From NCBI RefSeq assembly GCF_030252165.1, contig NZ_CP126969.1, positions 1,798,001-1,862,000 of the forward strand: DNA of 64,000 nt, written 5' to 3'. Below the pieces are notes generated by a model. That model had not been told where the DNA came from. It saw only the letters and a program-made list of their open reading frames with translations, and ran no database searches. Origin of the DNA: Corynebacterium breve. Its GTDB lineage: Bacteria > Actinomycetota > Actinomycetes > Mycobacteriales > Mycobacteriaceae. Position 1 is the stretch's first letter, and each line of letters starts with the position of its first letter. Shown in pieces: positions 15,620-25,128 of this stretch. Made by a program: the position numbers and the translations under genes.

Positions 15620-17512
15620 CTATTCTGTTTTCTCTTTGTCCTCCGTGGCGACATCGGTGTACCACTCGGTGTGGGCTGGGTTTTCTGAGTCAAACTCAGC
15701 ACCGGCGCCCTCGGCTTCGTCGACCTCGGTTACATCAAAGACAAAGTCATCACCGTGCTCTTCGATTCCGGCCTTGACACCGCGTCGAATCGCCACCCGT
15801 GCGTAACGCAGGCGGATCATCGCCGGATCATTAAACAGGTCTTTACCTAGAGATACAGCCAGTCCGACCAGAATCACAGAGAACGGGAGCGACATCGCGA
15901 CCATGATTGATTGCAACCCTGAAAGCGCGTCGCGCCCACCAGCAAGAAGCAGAGCAATGGAAACAAGTCCCAGGGAAATTCCCCACACCAACGTCACCGG
16001 AGCGGACGGAAGCGGACGACCAGATTGGGACATCGACCCCATGACGTTGGTCGAGGAATCAGCCGCGGTGACGAAGAAAATAATAATCGCTAGGAGCCCA
16101 GCAATTGTCATGACTGGGCTAAATGGAAGCTCGGCGAACATGTCGAACAAGACGTTTTCACCGGAACCTTCAATAGAAATTCCCGTACCGTTCTGATTCT
16201 GCCAAATCGTCGTGCCACCCATGATGACAAACCACAAGATCGAAATGCCTGATGGAACGAACAACACAACCGTGACAAATTCTCGAAGTGTACGACCTTT
16301 GGAAATCTTCGCGATGAAAGTGCCAACGAAAGGTGACCAAGAGATCCACCATGCCCAGAAGAGAGTCGTCCAGCTCGTGAGCCATTCGGCCTCTTCAGCA
16401 CCTGTCGTTGGAGTGACTGCCATCATCGACGCGAAACTATCCCAAAAGGCCAAGAGTGTTCCGGGGATGAGGTCGAGAAGAAAAACGGTGGGGCCAGCAA
16501 CAAGAACGAAAACGCCTATGCCAATGACCAGGAACATGTTTGCGTTCGACAGTAGCCGGATGCCCGTTTTCACGCCCGAAACAGCAGAAAGCACAAAGAG
16601 CACAGTCAACACTGACATCGCGATGACGGTGAATGTGTTGCCCTCAAGGTCCCGGCCGGTGACGATCGATGTTCCTGTACGAATCTGCAGCGCACCGACG
16701 CCCAAAGAAGTCGCGGTACCGAACAGTGTCACAAGCACCGAGAACACGTCAATGATCTTGCCAAGAATCCGGTTGGAACCGTCAGGAAACACTGGTTCAA
16801 ACGCTGCAGAGATCAATGGAAGACGACCACGACGATACGAAGAATACGCCAAGGCTGCACCTACCAGCGCGTAGACCACCCACGGGAGCGACGCTTGGTG
16901 CAGAACGGCTTGTGCCATCGCGGGCTGGATCATCTCTGGCGTGCCTGGCTCTAGGTGATCAAACGCAGGTGATCCATTCAGATAGTGTGTGAGTGGCTCC
17001 ATCGGGCCATAGAAGATAAGGCCAATACCCAACCCCGCCGCGAAAAGCATCGACACCCACGAGGCCGTAGAGAACTCCGGCTCAGCATCATCTGCTCCAA
17101 GACGAATTCGACCAGTGGGTCCAAAGCCGATGACCAGCATGAAGATCAGCGTGCCGATCATGAGAGTGGTGTAGCCCCACGAAACATTGTTAACTACCCA
17201 ATTCTGCATCGTGGTGCCAGTCATTTTGAGGCTCTCTGGGCTAATGAACGCCCACACGATAACAAGCACCGTCACAATGAATGCAATAACAAACACAGGG
17301 ATATTCGTAGGGAATTTTCGCCCCGTATCCTCCACACTGATTCCAGGGATCAATCCTGGGTGTATTGACTGGCGCCCAGTCGCACGATTCCGTAGGGCCT
17401 GTTCGATTCGAGTGTTCGATCGCCGAACAGTACTTCTGCCTCTCTTGACGATGAGCTCGTCATTTTCTAGCTTCAGATCTTTCGAGTTGTCACTGTGATC
17501 TTGATTCGACAT
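15620..17512 (-). CDS. BCCT family osmolyte transporter
   Basis: A 630-residue protein of the betaine/carnitine/choline transporter family, which imports compatible solutes with Na+. Twelve helices are expected; the aromatic segment WTTLFWAWWISWSPFVGTFIAKISKGRTLREF matches the conserved substrate-site helix 8 and amphipathic helix of BetP. N- and C-termini are long and charged: the N-terminus contains KRGRSTVRRSNTRIEQ and the C-terminus is acidic (DVTEVDEAEGAGAEFD), both parts used for osmosensing in this family. Start at 17512 (MSNQDHSDN) has GGAAG 9 bases upstream, better than the upstream TTG. By length it is close to C. glutamicum EctP or LcoP, but the exact member is not decided. Confidence 0.9.
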   Translation of the reverse strand: MSNQDHSDNSKDLKLENDELIVKRGRSTVRRSNTRIEQALRNRATGRQSIHPGLIPGISVEDTGRKFPTNIPVFVIAFIVTVLVIVWAFISPESLKMTGTTMQNWVVNNVSWGYTTLMIGTLIFMLVIGFGPTGRIRLGADDAEPEFSTASWVSMLFAAGLGIGLIFYGPMEPLTHYLNGSPAFDHLEPGTPEMIQPAMAQAVLHQASLPWVVYALVGAALAYSSYRRGRLPLISAAFEPVFPDGSNRILGKIIDVFSVLVTLFGTATSLGVGALQIRTGTSIVTGRDLEGNTFTVIAMSVLTVLFVLSAVSGVKTGIRLLSNANMFLVIGIGVFVLVAGPTVFLLDLIPGTLLAFWDSFASMMAVTPTTGAEEAEWLTSWTTLFWAWWISWSPFVGTFIAKISKGRTLREFVTVVLFVPSGISILWFVIMGGTTIWQNQNGTGISIEGSGENVLFDMFAELPFSPVMTIAGLLAIIIFFVTAADSSTNVMGSMSQSGRPLPSAPVTLVWGISLGLVSIALLLAGGRDALSGLQSIMVAMSLPFSVILVGLAVSLGKDLFNDPAMIRLRYARVAIRRGVKAGIEEHGDDFVFDVTEVDEAEGAGAEFDSENPAHTEWYTDVATEDKEKTE

Positions 17513-17616
17513 AAATATAGCTTCCAATTGATGATCTACGGACCGCTAGATAATACCAGGCTGATACTTTTCAAAGAGAAACTGAAAAGGCCGAGCAAGA
17601 TTGACTGACTACCGAA

Positions 17617-18567
17617 CTATCCTTGCATTTCCGCCAAGTACTGTTCGCTGCGCGCCTGCCCCACCAGGTCCGCCATGCCCCCGGTGACCAGAAAATCATC
17701 TGCGCCGGTGAATTTCTGCAACTCTTGTAACTGGGCATACACCTCGTCCGGGGTGCCATAAATAGTCATGCCGAGCCCCTCTTCCACCCGCTGTTGTTCT
17801 CGCGGGGTCAAAGTCCAATCCGCCCGCAGAGCTTCGAACGAACCCGTAGTCCGGGATCTCACTTCTGTCACCACCTGAGGCAGCAGGAGTTCGCGCGCCC
17901 CCTCGCGGGTATCAGCAACGGCTATGTCGACAGCCACAATGACGTGGCCCGCGGGGTGAATCTCGCGAAAACGGTCCAAGTAAGGATGAGAATCACTGTC
18001 ACGAGCAAACAAACTTGGCCCGCCCACGATCACGTTAATTCCAAGCTCAGCCGCCGTAAGAACGGACTTGAATCCCGCCAGCAGCCACACTGGGGTGACG
18101 CCAGCATTCGCTGGCCTCGCTGTTACTGGTGCGTCGCCGCGCAGAAAAGCCAACAGCTCGGCAACTCTCCTGGGGAACTCTTGTTTCAGCTCCGCGGGAT
18201 CGCCTTGGCCCAACGCCTCGCGTACGGGTGGAGTGAAACCCACCGAGTTGCCAATCCCGGCATCAACCCGGCCTGGGTAGAGAGCCTCCAGCACCCCTAT
18301 CTGCTCCGCAGCAATCAAGGGTTGGTGCGCTGGCAGCATGATTCCCGCAGTCCCTACTTGGATCGACGACGTCGCCGCAGCAACGGCAGCGGCAAGAACA
18401 GTCGGCGCTGAACCAGGAATTCCAGGAACTCCGTGATGTTCGGCAACGAAGAAACGGTGGAAGCCGATTTCTTCGAGAAACCGCGCGTGGTCAACTGTTC
18501 GTCGTAAAGCAACTGCATCGCTTTCACCGGCGATGGACTGAGCGCGGTCGAGGCGGGAGAAAATCAC
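17617..18567 (-). CDS. LLM-class flavin-dependent oxidoreductase (MsnO8-like)
   Basis: A 316-residue bacterial-luciferase-like protein. The GTG start at 18567 gives MIFSRLDRAQSIAG; longer in-frame readings run into the transpeptidase gene. Family marks are FLEEIGFHRFFVAEHHGVPG near residues 28-47, QVGTAGIMLPAHQPLIAAEQ near 68-87, and DAGIGNSVG. Members oxidise substrates with reduced FMN and O2. The gene is just 2 bases from the L,D-transpeptidase stop and so may be its co-transcribed follower. Substrate unknown. Confidence 0.85.
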   Translation of the reverse strand: MIFSRLDRAQSIAGESDAVALRRTVDHARFLEEIGFHRFFVAEHHGVPGIPGSAPTVLAAAVAAATSSIQVGTAGIMLPAHQPLIAAEQIGVLEALYPGRVDAGIGNSVGFTPPVREALGQGDPAELKQEFPRRVAELLAFLRGDAPVTARPANAGVTPVWLLAGFKSVLTAAELGINVIVGGPSLFARDSDSHPYLDRFREIHPAGHVIVAVDIAVADTREGARELLLPQVVTEVRSRTTGSFEALRADWTLTPREQQRVEEGLGMTIYGTPDEVYAQLQELQKFTGADDFLVTGGMADLVGQARSEQYLAEMQG

Positions 18568-18569
18568 GG

Positions 18570-19784
18570 TTAGAACGCAGATCCGGTCTCGGTGTTGCCG
18601 GCTTGCCAAGTCTCCCAGTCGATGTTCCAGTAGCCTAGGCCGTCCCAACCCGCGAGGGTTTCGCCGGTGGAGTTCTCCACGGTGACGGGGTCGCCGCGCT
18701 TGACGGTTTCTTGGAACCACTGCGCATCGCTGTTGGTCATGTTGATGCAGCCGTGGGACTGATTGTAGCTACCCAGCGCCCCTGTGGCCCAGGGTGCTCC
18801 GTGCACGTAGATGCCGGAGTAGGACAGCTGCGTGGCGTACTTGACATCGGTTTTGTAGCCGCCGTCTTCGATGGAGTAGCCGAATGTCGCGGAGTCCATG
18901 GTCAGGGACTGGTGCTCGTCGCCGACCACGTAGATTCCGTTCGGTGTGGCCCACCGTCCGCCGTCTTTGCCTAGCGAGACAGGAATTGTGCGCAGCACCT
19001 CGCCGTTAGATGTCACCGTCAATGTCTTGGCGGAATCGTCCACGGTGGCTCGGATGTCATCGCCAATGGTGAAAGATGTTTCGTTGTCGTCGTTGCCGTA
19101 GAGGCCTTTGCCCATGTCGAGGCCGTAGATGTCGGCCTTGACGGTGACGGTGGTTCCAGGCTCCCAGAATTCCTTCGGGCGCCAGCGCAGCTCGTTCGGG
19201 TCGATCCAGTAGAAACCGCCCTCGGTGTCATTGGAGGTCTCGACGGTGATGGCTTTCTCGACAGCTTCTCGGTCACTCGGCGCGTTGGTAAAACGGAACG
19301 TCACTGCTTGTCCCACACCAACTACGGAATCCTGCAGCGGTCCAAGCGCCACACCCGTGGTGTAGTCCGGTGTTGCGGTGTAAAAAGTGGTCTTTGTGGT
19401 TTCGCCGTTCACATCGGTCGCTTCGATGGTGTAGGTCCGGTTGTAACCGAGAACTTCTGCAGTGGTCCATTCGGTGGAGTCATCGTTCATCTCCGCTTGG
19501 ACAACTTTGCCATTTTCGTTGACCATCTCCACCGATTCTAGACCGGCTTTAGAGGTCACCACTACGGGTTCGCGCGGGCTTATATCTTCCGCTTCGTCTG
19601 CAACGGAGACTTTCGGCGGGGCTTCGATTTCCTCCTGCGCAGCGTCTGCTGCAGGCCTGGAATCTACAGCGGGCGAGACTCCGGAACCGCCATCGATGGT
19701 ACAACCAACCGTTGCCGCTCCAACAGCAAAAACCAGGGCCAACGCGCCCCAACGCTTAGCGGCGAAGAATGCTCCCACAATCAC
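18570..19784 (-). CDS. L,D-transpeptidase lipoprotein with Ig-like domains
   Basis: A 404-residue exported enzyme that makes 3-3 cross-links in peptidoglycan or attaches to it. The N-terminus has a signal helix (LALVFAVGAATVG) ending in a lipobox Cys near residue 28. Two immunoglobulin-like domains fill about residues 60-250, as in mycobacterial LdtMt2. The YkuD catalytic domain (about 255-380) has the HGAPWATGALG loop and SHGCINM with the catalytic Cys near 347. A short C-terminal tail with aromatic residues (WDGLGYWNIDWETW) follows, as in mycobacterial enzymes. The start is GTG at 19784; an in-frame GTG two codons later is an alternative. Confidence 0.92.
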   Translation of the reverse strand: MIVGAFFAAKRWGALALVFAVGAATVGCTIDGGSGVSPAVDSRPAADAAQEEIEAPPKVSVADEAEDISPREPVVVTSKAGLESVEMVNENGKVVQAEMNDDSTEWTTAEVLGYNRTYTIEATDVNGETTKTTFYTATPDYTTGVALGPLQDSVVGVGQAVTFRFTNAPSDREAVEKAITVETSNDTEGGFYWIDPNELRWRPKEFWEPGTTVTVKADIYGLDMGKGLYGNDDNETSFTIGDDIRATVDDSAKTLTVTSNGEVLRTIPVSLGKDGGRWATPNGIYVVGDEHQSLTMDSATFGYSIEDGGYKTDVKYATQLSYSGIYVHGAPWATGALGSYNQSHGCINMTNSDAQWFQETVKRGDPVTVENSTGETLAGWDGLGYWNIDWETWQAGNTETGSAF

Positions 19785-20014
19785 CCTGTATTTTCTTTAT
19801 GCAGATTTTGATCACCTGCTTAGTTATCGTTTCAACACATACTAAGCGTTACGGTGACCTATCTCCACTTGCCCACATACATCGCAATGAATTCGTTGCA
19901 GAACACAGAAATGGGCACTGACCTGCCAATTTCACATTCACCAACACATGGTGTTATTCTCTTCTTCGTTGCTTAAACAGCAACAACGCCTCCCAGAGGG
20001 GAACAACTTGATAG

Positions 20015-20090
20015 GCGCCATTAGCTCAGATGGTAGAGCAACTGACTCTTAATCAGTGGGTCCAAGGTTCGATCCCTTGATGGCGCACCA
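20015..20090 (+). tRNA. tRNA-Lys (CTT)
   Basis: Acceptor GCGCCAT pairs with ATGGCGC, the anticodon stem ACTGA/TCAGT holds loop CTCTTAA with anticodon CTT, and CCA is encoded at 20088-20090. The 230 bases before it (19785-20014) hold the Ldt and tRNA promoters but no other gene. Confidence 0.96.
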
Positions 20091-20093
20091 GCT

Positions 20094-20134
20094 AACTGGG
20101 GTAGAAGCATTCCGCTTCTACCCCAGTTTCTTTT
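20094..20134 (+). terminator. terminator after tRNA-Lys
   Basis: AACTGGGGTAGAAGC (20094-20108) pairs perfectly with GCTTCTACCCCAGTT (20114-20128) around ATTCC, followed by TCTTTT. A very stable bidirectional-looking hairpin; T-run on the plus strand. Confidence 0.9.
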
Positions 20135-20160
20135 CCGCTTATCGACGATCCGCCTTCGAC

Positions 20161-20853
20161 CTAGCTATTCCGGAATCGATCGAGTAACCCTTCGTCATTC
20201 CCCAGCGTGGATTCGAGGCGGGCAACCTGCTCATTGAAAACTTGAGCCAGTGTTGGTTCCATGAAACCGATCGCCCCCGCAGTGACAACGTGGTGCCCGA
20301 TTTGACGCTGCATCACAACGGTTGTGGTGGCATCGCCCCAAATCGTTCGGGTCTCAACAACCAGGCCGGTAACCTCAGGCTCTGGGCTACTTAGCTCACT
20401 GATTGTGAACTCGTCCTTACTGTATGGGTTGGTCGGGTTGTCCCCACAGTGAGTCAGGATGTCACTATAGATCCGCTCAACTTCATTGGATTCCGTATCG
20501 CTGACTGTATATATGCCCACTGCGATCTGGTCAACGCCCTCTTGGAAAGTCCTCGAGGCGGCTGCGATGGCGGGAATCTTCATGCTGTTGCCACGCTTGA
20601 TCGCGTCGGAGCACTGGCGGTTATTCTCCACTTCCTGCAGCTGCGCCATTCCCGGCTGAAGCTTGGTCGCCTCGGTGAGCCACTCGTTTTCCTGAACGAT
20701 ACCCGCCACGCCGATATCTTCCGCCTCGACGAGCGTTTCTTGTAGTTCTTCGAGCTGGAGCGGAGCATGGGGCTCCGAACTTGCGCAGGAAGCTAGCAGC
20801 AGTGTTGAAAGTACCGCTCCCCCAAGGTGTACGGTGTGCCTTGGTCGCAGCAT
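20161..20853 (-). CDS. putative lipoprotein, unknown function
   Basis: A 230-residue exported protein. The signal peptide HLGGAVLSTLLLASC ends in a lipobox with Cys near residue 23, so it is probably anchored to the membrane. The mature part is hydrophilic, with an acidic beginning (PLQLEELQETLVEAEDIGV) and two Cys (CSDAIK, HCGDNP) that could form a disulfide. It has an excellent ribosome site (GGAGGTAA, 5 bases before ATG). No family recognised. It is divergent from the LacI-type regulator. Confidence 0.75.
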   Translation of the reverse strand: MLRPRHTVHLGGAVLSTLLLASCASSEPHAPLQLEELQETLVEAEDIGVAGIVQENEWLTEATKLQPGMAQLQEVENNRQCSDAIKRGNSMKIPAIAAASRTFQEGVDQIAVGIYTVSDTESNEVERIYSDILTHCGDNPTNPYSKDEFTISELSSPEPEVTGLVVETRTIWGDATTTVVMQRQIGHHVVTAGAIGFMEPTLAQVFNEQVARLESTLGNDEGLLDRFRNS

Positions 20854-20948
20854 CTAGTTACCTCCACGGTTGGTTCCGCGGACGTGTCCGCGCCAAAAGG
20901 GTCTTCTCATCTCCTTAGATTATCCTGCTGGGCACCATTGCGTCGCTT

Positions 20949-20984
20949 AGGTGACCCCTTGCGAGTTGCACCACCTCGTCACCT
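20949..20984. promoter_or_regulatory. inverted repeat between lipoprotein and LacI-type gene
   Basis: AGGTGAC (20949-20955) and GTCACCT (20978-20984) are inverted arms 22 bases apart, just upstream of the regulator gene. It could be an operator used for autoregulation; spacing is wide for a single LacI dimer, so the call is weak. Confidence 0.3.
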
Positions 20985-21038
20985 TGGGTGTTACCATTCC
21001 CCTTTTTTCACTCGCCCGGCCGACTACAGTGGTGAAAT

Positions 21039-22154
21039 ATGAACTCGGGTGAATCCTCGTCGCCAGAAACACCGAACCCTTCCGTCACCATTTACGACAT
21101 CGCCGAGGTGGCCGGAGTATCGCCATCAACTGTTTCTCGAGCCTTCTCACGACCAGATCGAGTGAGTTTCAAAACAGCCGAGAAGATCCGCGCGGTGGCC
21201 ACACAACTGGGCTACGGCACTAAGCTAGAAACGCGCAGCACGCTACGTGAAACCAAAGACCTCGTTGGTCTTATCGGCGCGGATCTAAGCAACGAATACT
21301 ACATCGAGATCCTGCGGGGCGCGGCCCATGCGGGTTGGGTCGAAGACGTATGGATCACCGCGAGCGATGTCCAGGAATCACCACAGAAGTCCCTCGCCGC
21401 CATCGACAAGCTTTCCGGCCAAGTCGATGGGTTCATTTTGGTTTCGGCCCGGTTGAGTAATTCGGAGATTCAAAAGGTGGCTCGCACCAAACCTACTGTC
21501 GTCGTTAATCGCCCCGTGCCGGGAGTCCCCAGCGTGTTGGTTGATAACTACGACGGAACCACGAACTTGATTTCGCACCTGGCGGAGCAGGGGGCAACCA
21601 CTGTGTCTTATTTATCTTGGCCGGAGGAGTCGTGGACCGACGCGGTCCGGTGGCGGGCACTTCTCGACGCATCCAGTGGCACTGCGCCGGACAAGACCGA
21701 GATCATCACGCGCCATATGCCACTGCCTCAGGAGAAGCTGGCCACGATGTCCCACATGCAGGTCAGCAAGGTTACTGTCATCTCCCCAACCGTCAAGGGT
21801 GGTCGCAATGCATTCACACAATGGAAATCCGCCCCTACCGATGCAGTCATCTGCTACAACGACTTAGTGGCACGCGGATTCATCAGCCAAGCCCAAGCCG
21901 AAGGCTGGACCGCCCCGCGAGATTTGCTCATCGCGGGCTACGACAACAACAGCGTAGCTACCCTCTCGACCCCGAGCCTCACAACAGTCGCGGGACCGTT
22001 GCGCTCCGTGGGGCGAGTTGCGGCTGCGAACCTGATCGCCCTTGTACGGGGATTGAAAAAGCCAATGGTGAAGCCACGCGTGCTTCCGACGCGACTCATT
22101 GTCCGCGAGTCCACCTCCCGCACTGTGCCGGTGCCGCGGAAGAGGTCGTCGTAA
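21039..22154 (+). CDS. LacI-family transcriptional regulator
   Basis: A 371-residue repressor. The HTH lies near residues 17-40 (TIYDIAEVAGVSPSTVSRAF) with hinge-helix residues following, and the rest is a periplasmic-binding-protein-like sensor domain (DLVGLIGADLSNEYYIEILRGA, AVICYNDLVARGF, LLIAGYDNNSVATLSTPSLTTV). It ends six bases from the convergent gntP gene and stands at the edge of the hexuronate/gluconate genes, so glucuronate, gluconate or an intermediate is the likely inducer. Corynebacterium glutamicum controls its gluconate genes with GntR-type proteins, so a LacI-type controller here differs. Confidence 0.9.
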   Translation: MNSGESSSPETPNPSVTIYDIAEVAGVSPSTVSRAFSRPDRVSFKTAEKIRAVATQLGYGTKLETRSTLRETKDLVGLIGADLSNEYYIEILRGAAHAGWVEDVWITASDVQESPQKSLAAIDKLSGQVDGFILVSARLSNSEIQKVARTKPTVVVNRPVPGVPSVLVDNYDGTTNLISHLAEQGATTVSYLSWPEESWTDAVRWRALLDASSGTAPDKTEIITRHMPLPQEKLATMSHMQVSKVTVISPTVKGGRNAFTQWKSAPTDAVICYNDLVARGFISQAQAEGWTAPRDLLIAGYDNNSVATLSTPSLTTVAGPLRSVGRVAAANLIALVRGLKKPMVKPRVLPTRLIVRESTSRTVPVPRKRSS

Positions 22155-22160
22155 AGCGTC

Positions 22161-23513
22161 TTATGCGCCGGGGATCACCAGCGAGAGCAGCATCACTACT
22201 CCGAGACCAACCAGGGAGTTGCACAACTGAAGCAGGCCCCACGTTTTCAAGGTGTCCTTGACAGAGAGATCAAAATAGCCCTTGAACAGCCAGAACGATG
22301 CATCGTTGACATGGGTTAGTGTATTGGAGCCCGCAGCCGTGGCCATGACCAACAAGGCTGGGTCCACTCCGGTCAGCGTTCCTGTGGTGGGGTCCATCAG
22401 TGCTGCGGCAATGATGCCCGCAGCCGTCATCGCCGAGACAACTCCCTGCCCCGTCGCTAGGCGGATCAAGACGGTAATTAGCCACGCCATGATGTAAGGA
22501 CTTACCGACGACGCCGTCATCAACGAGCCAATGTAATCGCCGATGCCGGTGTCAATAATTACCTGCTTTAGCGCACCGCCCGCACCGATAATGAGGACGA
22601 CCATCGCGATGCCTTTGACAGCATTTTCAAACGAATCCATCCCCCACTTGATGCCGTGGCCTGTCCTAATGGCATAGAAGTAGATCGCAGCGAACATCGC
22701 CAAAGTCACCGACACCACCGAAGAACCGAAGAAGTTGACCACGCTGAACGTCGTCGATCCTTCAGCCAACCAGACGTTGGCCACCGTAGCGGTAATCATC
22801 AGAATCGCCGGAATCAATGGCACGAACATGGAGATGGCAAACGAGGGGCGCTCATCTTCGGGTACCGGTTCGTCGGCGCGGAGCAAAGTTGGGGTCGGGT
22901 AGTTCAAATCACCGAGAAACCTCGGCAGTACCCAACCAGTAATAATCACCGTCGGGATGGCGACTAAGGCGCCGTAGATATACACCATGCCCATGTCGGC
23001 ACCGTAGGCATCGACCAGAGCCACAGGTCCAGGCTGCGGCGGAAACAACGAGTGAGCAGTAGTCGTGGCGGCGACCGCGGGGATAGCGATCTTCATAAAC
23101 GGGATATTTGCTCGGCTTGCCACGGCGACAATGAGAGGCGCCATAATAATGAAAGCAACCTCGTAAAACATCGCTAACCCGAAAATGGTGCCAGCGATGA
23201 CCATTGCGATCTTTACCCTTTTGATCCCGAGCCGTTCGATCAATGTGTCTGCGATGCGATCGGCGGCTCCTGAATCGACCATGAGTTTGCCGATCACCGA
23301 ACCAAAAACGACGATGATCGCCAGCGAACCGAGCGTCGACCCGAACCCGGATTGGATTGTGTCGAGAAGGTCCATCAGAGGGAAACCCTCAAGAAGGCCA
23401 ATGAGCAGCGCAGCGAGCAGCAGCGCAATCATTGCGTTAATTTTCCATTTGATATTGAGCAGCAGCATCAGCGCAATTCCGAGCACTACCCACACGATAT
23501 GGAGCCATTCCAT
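22161..23513 (-). CDS. gntP: gluconate:H+ symporter (GntP family)
   Basis: A 450-residue transporter with about 12-14 helices. Family features include [22 protein letters not shown] near residues 70-91, [19 protein letters not shown] near 155-173, and [25 protein letters not shown] near the C-terminus, all typical of GntP/GntT. It imports gluconate or related sugar acids. It is divergent from uxaC across about 200 bases and convergent with the LacI-type regulator. A gluconokinase gene lies at the other end of the island. Confidence 0.93.
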   Translation of the reverse strand: MEWLHIVWVVLGIALMLLLNIKWKINAMIALLLAALLIGLLEGFPLMDLLDTIQSGFGSTLGSLAIIVVFGSVIGKLMVDSGAADRIADTLIERLGIKRVKIAMVIAGTIFGLAMFYEVAFIIMAPLIVAVASRANIPFMKIAIPAVAATTTAHSLFPPQPGPVALVDAYGADMGMVYIYGALVAIPTVIITGWVLPRFLGDLNYPTPTLLRADEPVPEDERPSFAISMFVPLIPAILMITATVANVWLAEGSTTFSVVNFFGSSVVSVTLAMFAAIYFYAIRTGHGIKWGMDSFENAVKGIAMVVLIIGAGGALKQVIIDTGIGDYIGSLMTASSVSPYIMAWLITVLIRLATGQGVVSAMTAAGIIAAALMDPTTGTLTGVDPALLVMATAAGSNTLTHVNDASFWLFKGYFDLSVKDTLKTWGLLQLCNSLVGLGVVMLLSLVIPGA

Positions 23514-23722
23514 TGTGCGTTCCTTTCAAAAATATATGACCCACGCAGCACTTATCAGTTGGCCGTTATCTACCCCATACTTTCGTACTATCTATTGAAT
23601 TTGCAACGCCCTTGCATAAGTCATTTATATTCACGCGATGCCCGTCACTGGGCGTGAAATACTGTGATGCAACATCCGGCAACTACTTGATTGTGACCAT
23701 TCGCGTCACACACAATGATGCT

Positions 23723-25128
23723 ATGAGTAGCTCACATGCATCCCACCCCGACCGCCTTCTGCCGGCTGACCCGGGCACGCGAGACATCGCTCGCAGGCTT
23801 CTCGCGAATGTAGAAGATCTGCCGATCATCTCTCCCCACGGTCATCTAGACCCGCAAATGTTCGTTGACGACGATCCATTTCCCAACCCCACTGAATTGC
23901 TGATCTCCCCCGACCACTACCTCACCCGAATGCTGCACTCCGCAGGCTACGAACTATCCCAACTTGGCGTTGGTGGCCACGAAGCTGACCCACGCGAAGC
24001 TTGGCGCATCTTCTGCTCCAACTGGCCTCTGTACACCGGCACCGCCACCGGATACTGGGTGGAGCAGGAATTCGAGCACGTCTTCGGTATCGACCCTGGC
24101 CGCATCTCGGCCGAACAATCCGATGCCATCTACGACGAGCTCAATGAGATCCTCGCACGCCCAGAGTTTCGCCCCCGCGCGCTGGCTGATTCATTCAACC
24201 TTGAAGTTCTTGCCACCACCGACGATCCGCTCGATGACCTTGCTGCGCACAAGACCTTGACCAACGACCCATCGTTTGCGCCGCGCATTCTGCCGACCTT
24301 CCGCCCCGACGGGTACACCAAGTTCTACAACGTCAACTTTGCCTCCAACGTAGAAAAGCTTATCGACGAAGCCGGCGACGGAAAGACCGGCTACGAGGGC
24401 TATTTGGAGGCAATGCGCAATCGTCGTCAGTATTTCAAGGACGCTGGCGCAACCTCGACCGACCACGGCACGCACAACGCAGAATCCACCCCCTCCCGGC
24501 CGAAGAAGCCCAGCGCCTCTTTGACAAGGGCCGCAGCGGTGACTGGACCATGGACGAGGCCCTGGCCTTCGAGGCGAACATGACCTACCGCATGGCAGAG
24601 ATGGCCCAGGACGACGGCCTAACCATGACCCTGCACCCAGGCGTGTACCGCAACCACTCCACCAGCGCTTTTGAAAAGTACGGCGCCGACGTTGGCCACG
24701 ACATTCCATTCCAGATGGAATACACCAACGCCCTGCAGCCACTGCTGAAGGACTTCGGCGAGAACAAAGACTTCCACTTCGTCCTCTTCACCATGGACGA
24801 GACCACATTCTCTCGCGAGATCGCACCGCTGGCTGGCTACTACCCATCCGTCTATGCCGGTGCACCGTGGTGGTTCATCGACGAGATCGACGCCATGGCA
24901 CGATTCCGCTCCTACACCTCCGGCACCACCGGCTTCTCCCGCTACTCCGGCTTCATCGACGACACCCGCGCCTACTGCTCCATCCCGGCGCGCCACAACA
25001 CGTCCCGTCGCGTGGAAGCTGGCTACCTCGCTCGCCTCGTCGCAGAGCACCGCATCACAGAAGACCGCGCCGCAGAAATCATCGTCGACCTCATCGATGC
25101 ATCCCCAAGGAGGGTGTTCAAGCTATGA
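23723..25128 (+). pseudogene. uxaC: glucuronate isomerase, disrupted by a one-base frameshift
   Basis: Two adjoining reading frames together make a full UxaC of about 468 residues, the enzyme that converts glucuronate to fructuronate. The first part starts at 23723 (MSSSHASHPD) and has the metal-site HGHLDP near residue 36. The second part resumes as LPAEEAQRLFDKGRSGDW and ends at 25128 with RRVFKL. The break is at a run of five C bases (24489-24493), where a sixth C would restore the frame exactly. Everything before and after the break is well conserved in character. It is either a recent mutation, a sequencing or assembly error in a homopolymer, or (least likely) frameshift translation. uxuB begins at its stop with a 4-base overlap. 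Confidence 0.85.

Noticed and set aside
18567..18720. Longer start for the LLM oxidoreductase
   Set aside because: It would overlap the transpeptidase gene by 150 bases in a frame with Arg-rich sequence unlike the family; GTG at 18567 fits the homologous N-terminus.
23692..23710. TGTGA...TCACA as a GlxR/CRP site upstream of uxaC
   Set aside because: The half-sites are 9 bases apart; the consensus needs 6.
24480..24500. Programmed -1 frameshift site in uxaC
   Set aside because: The C-run allows slippage of only the P-site tRNA, no stimulatory structure is seen, and uxaC is not known to use frameshifting.
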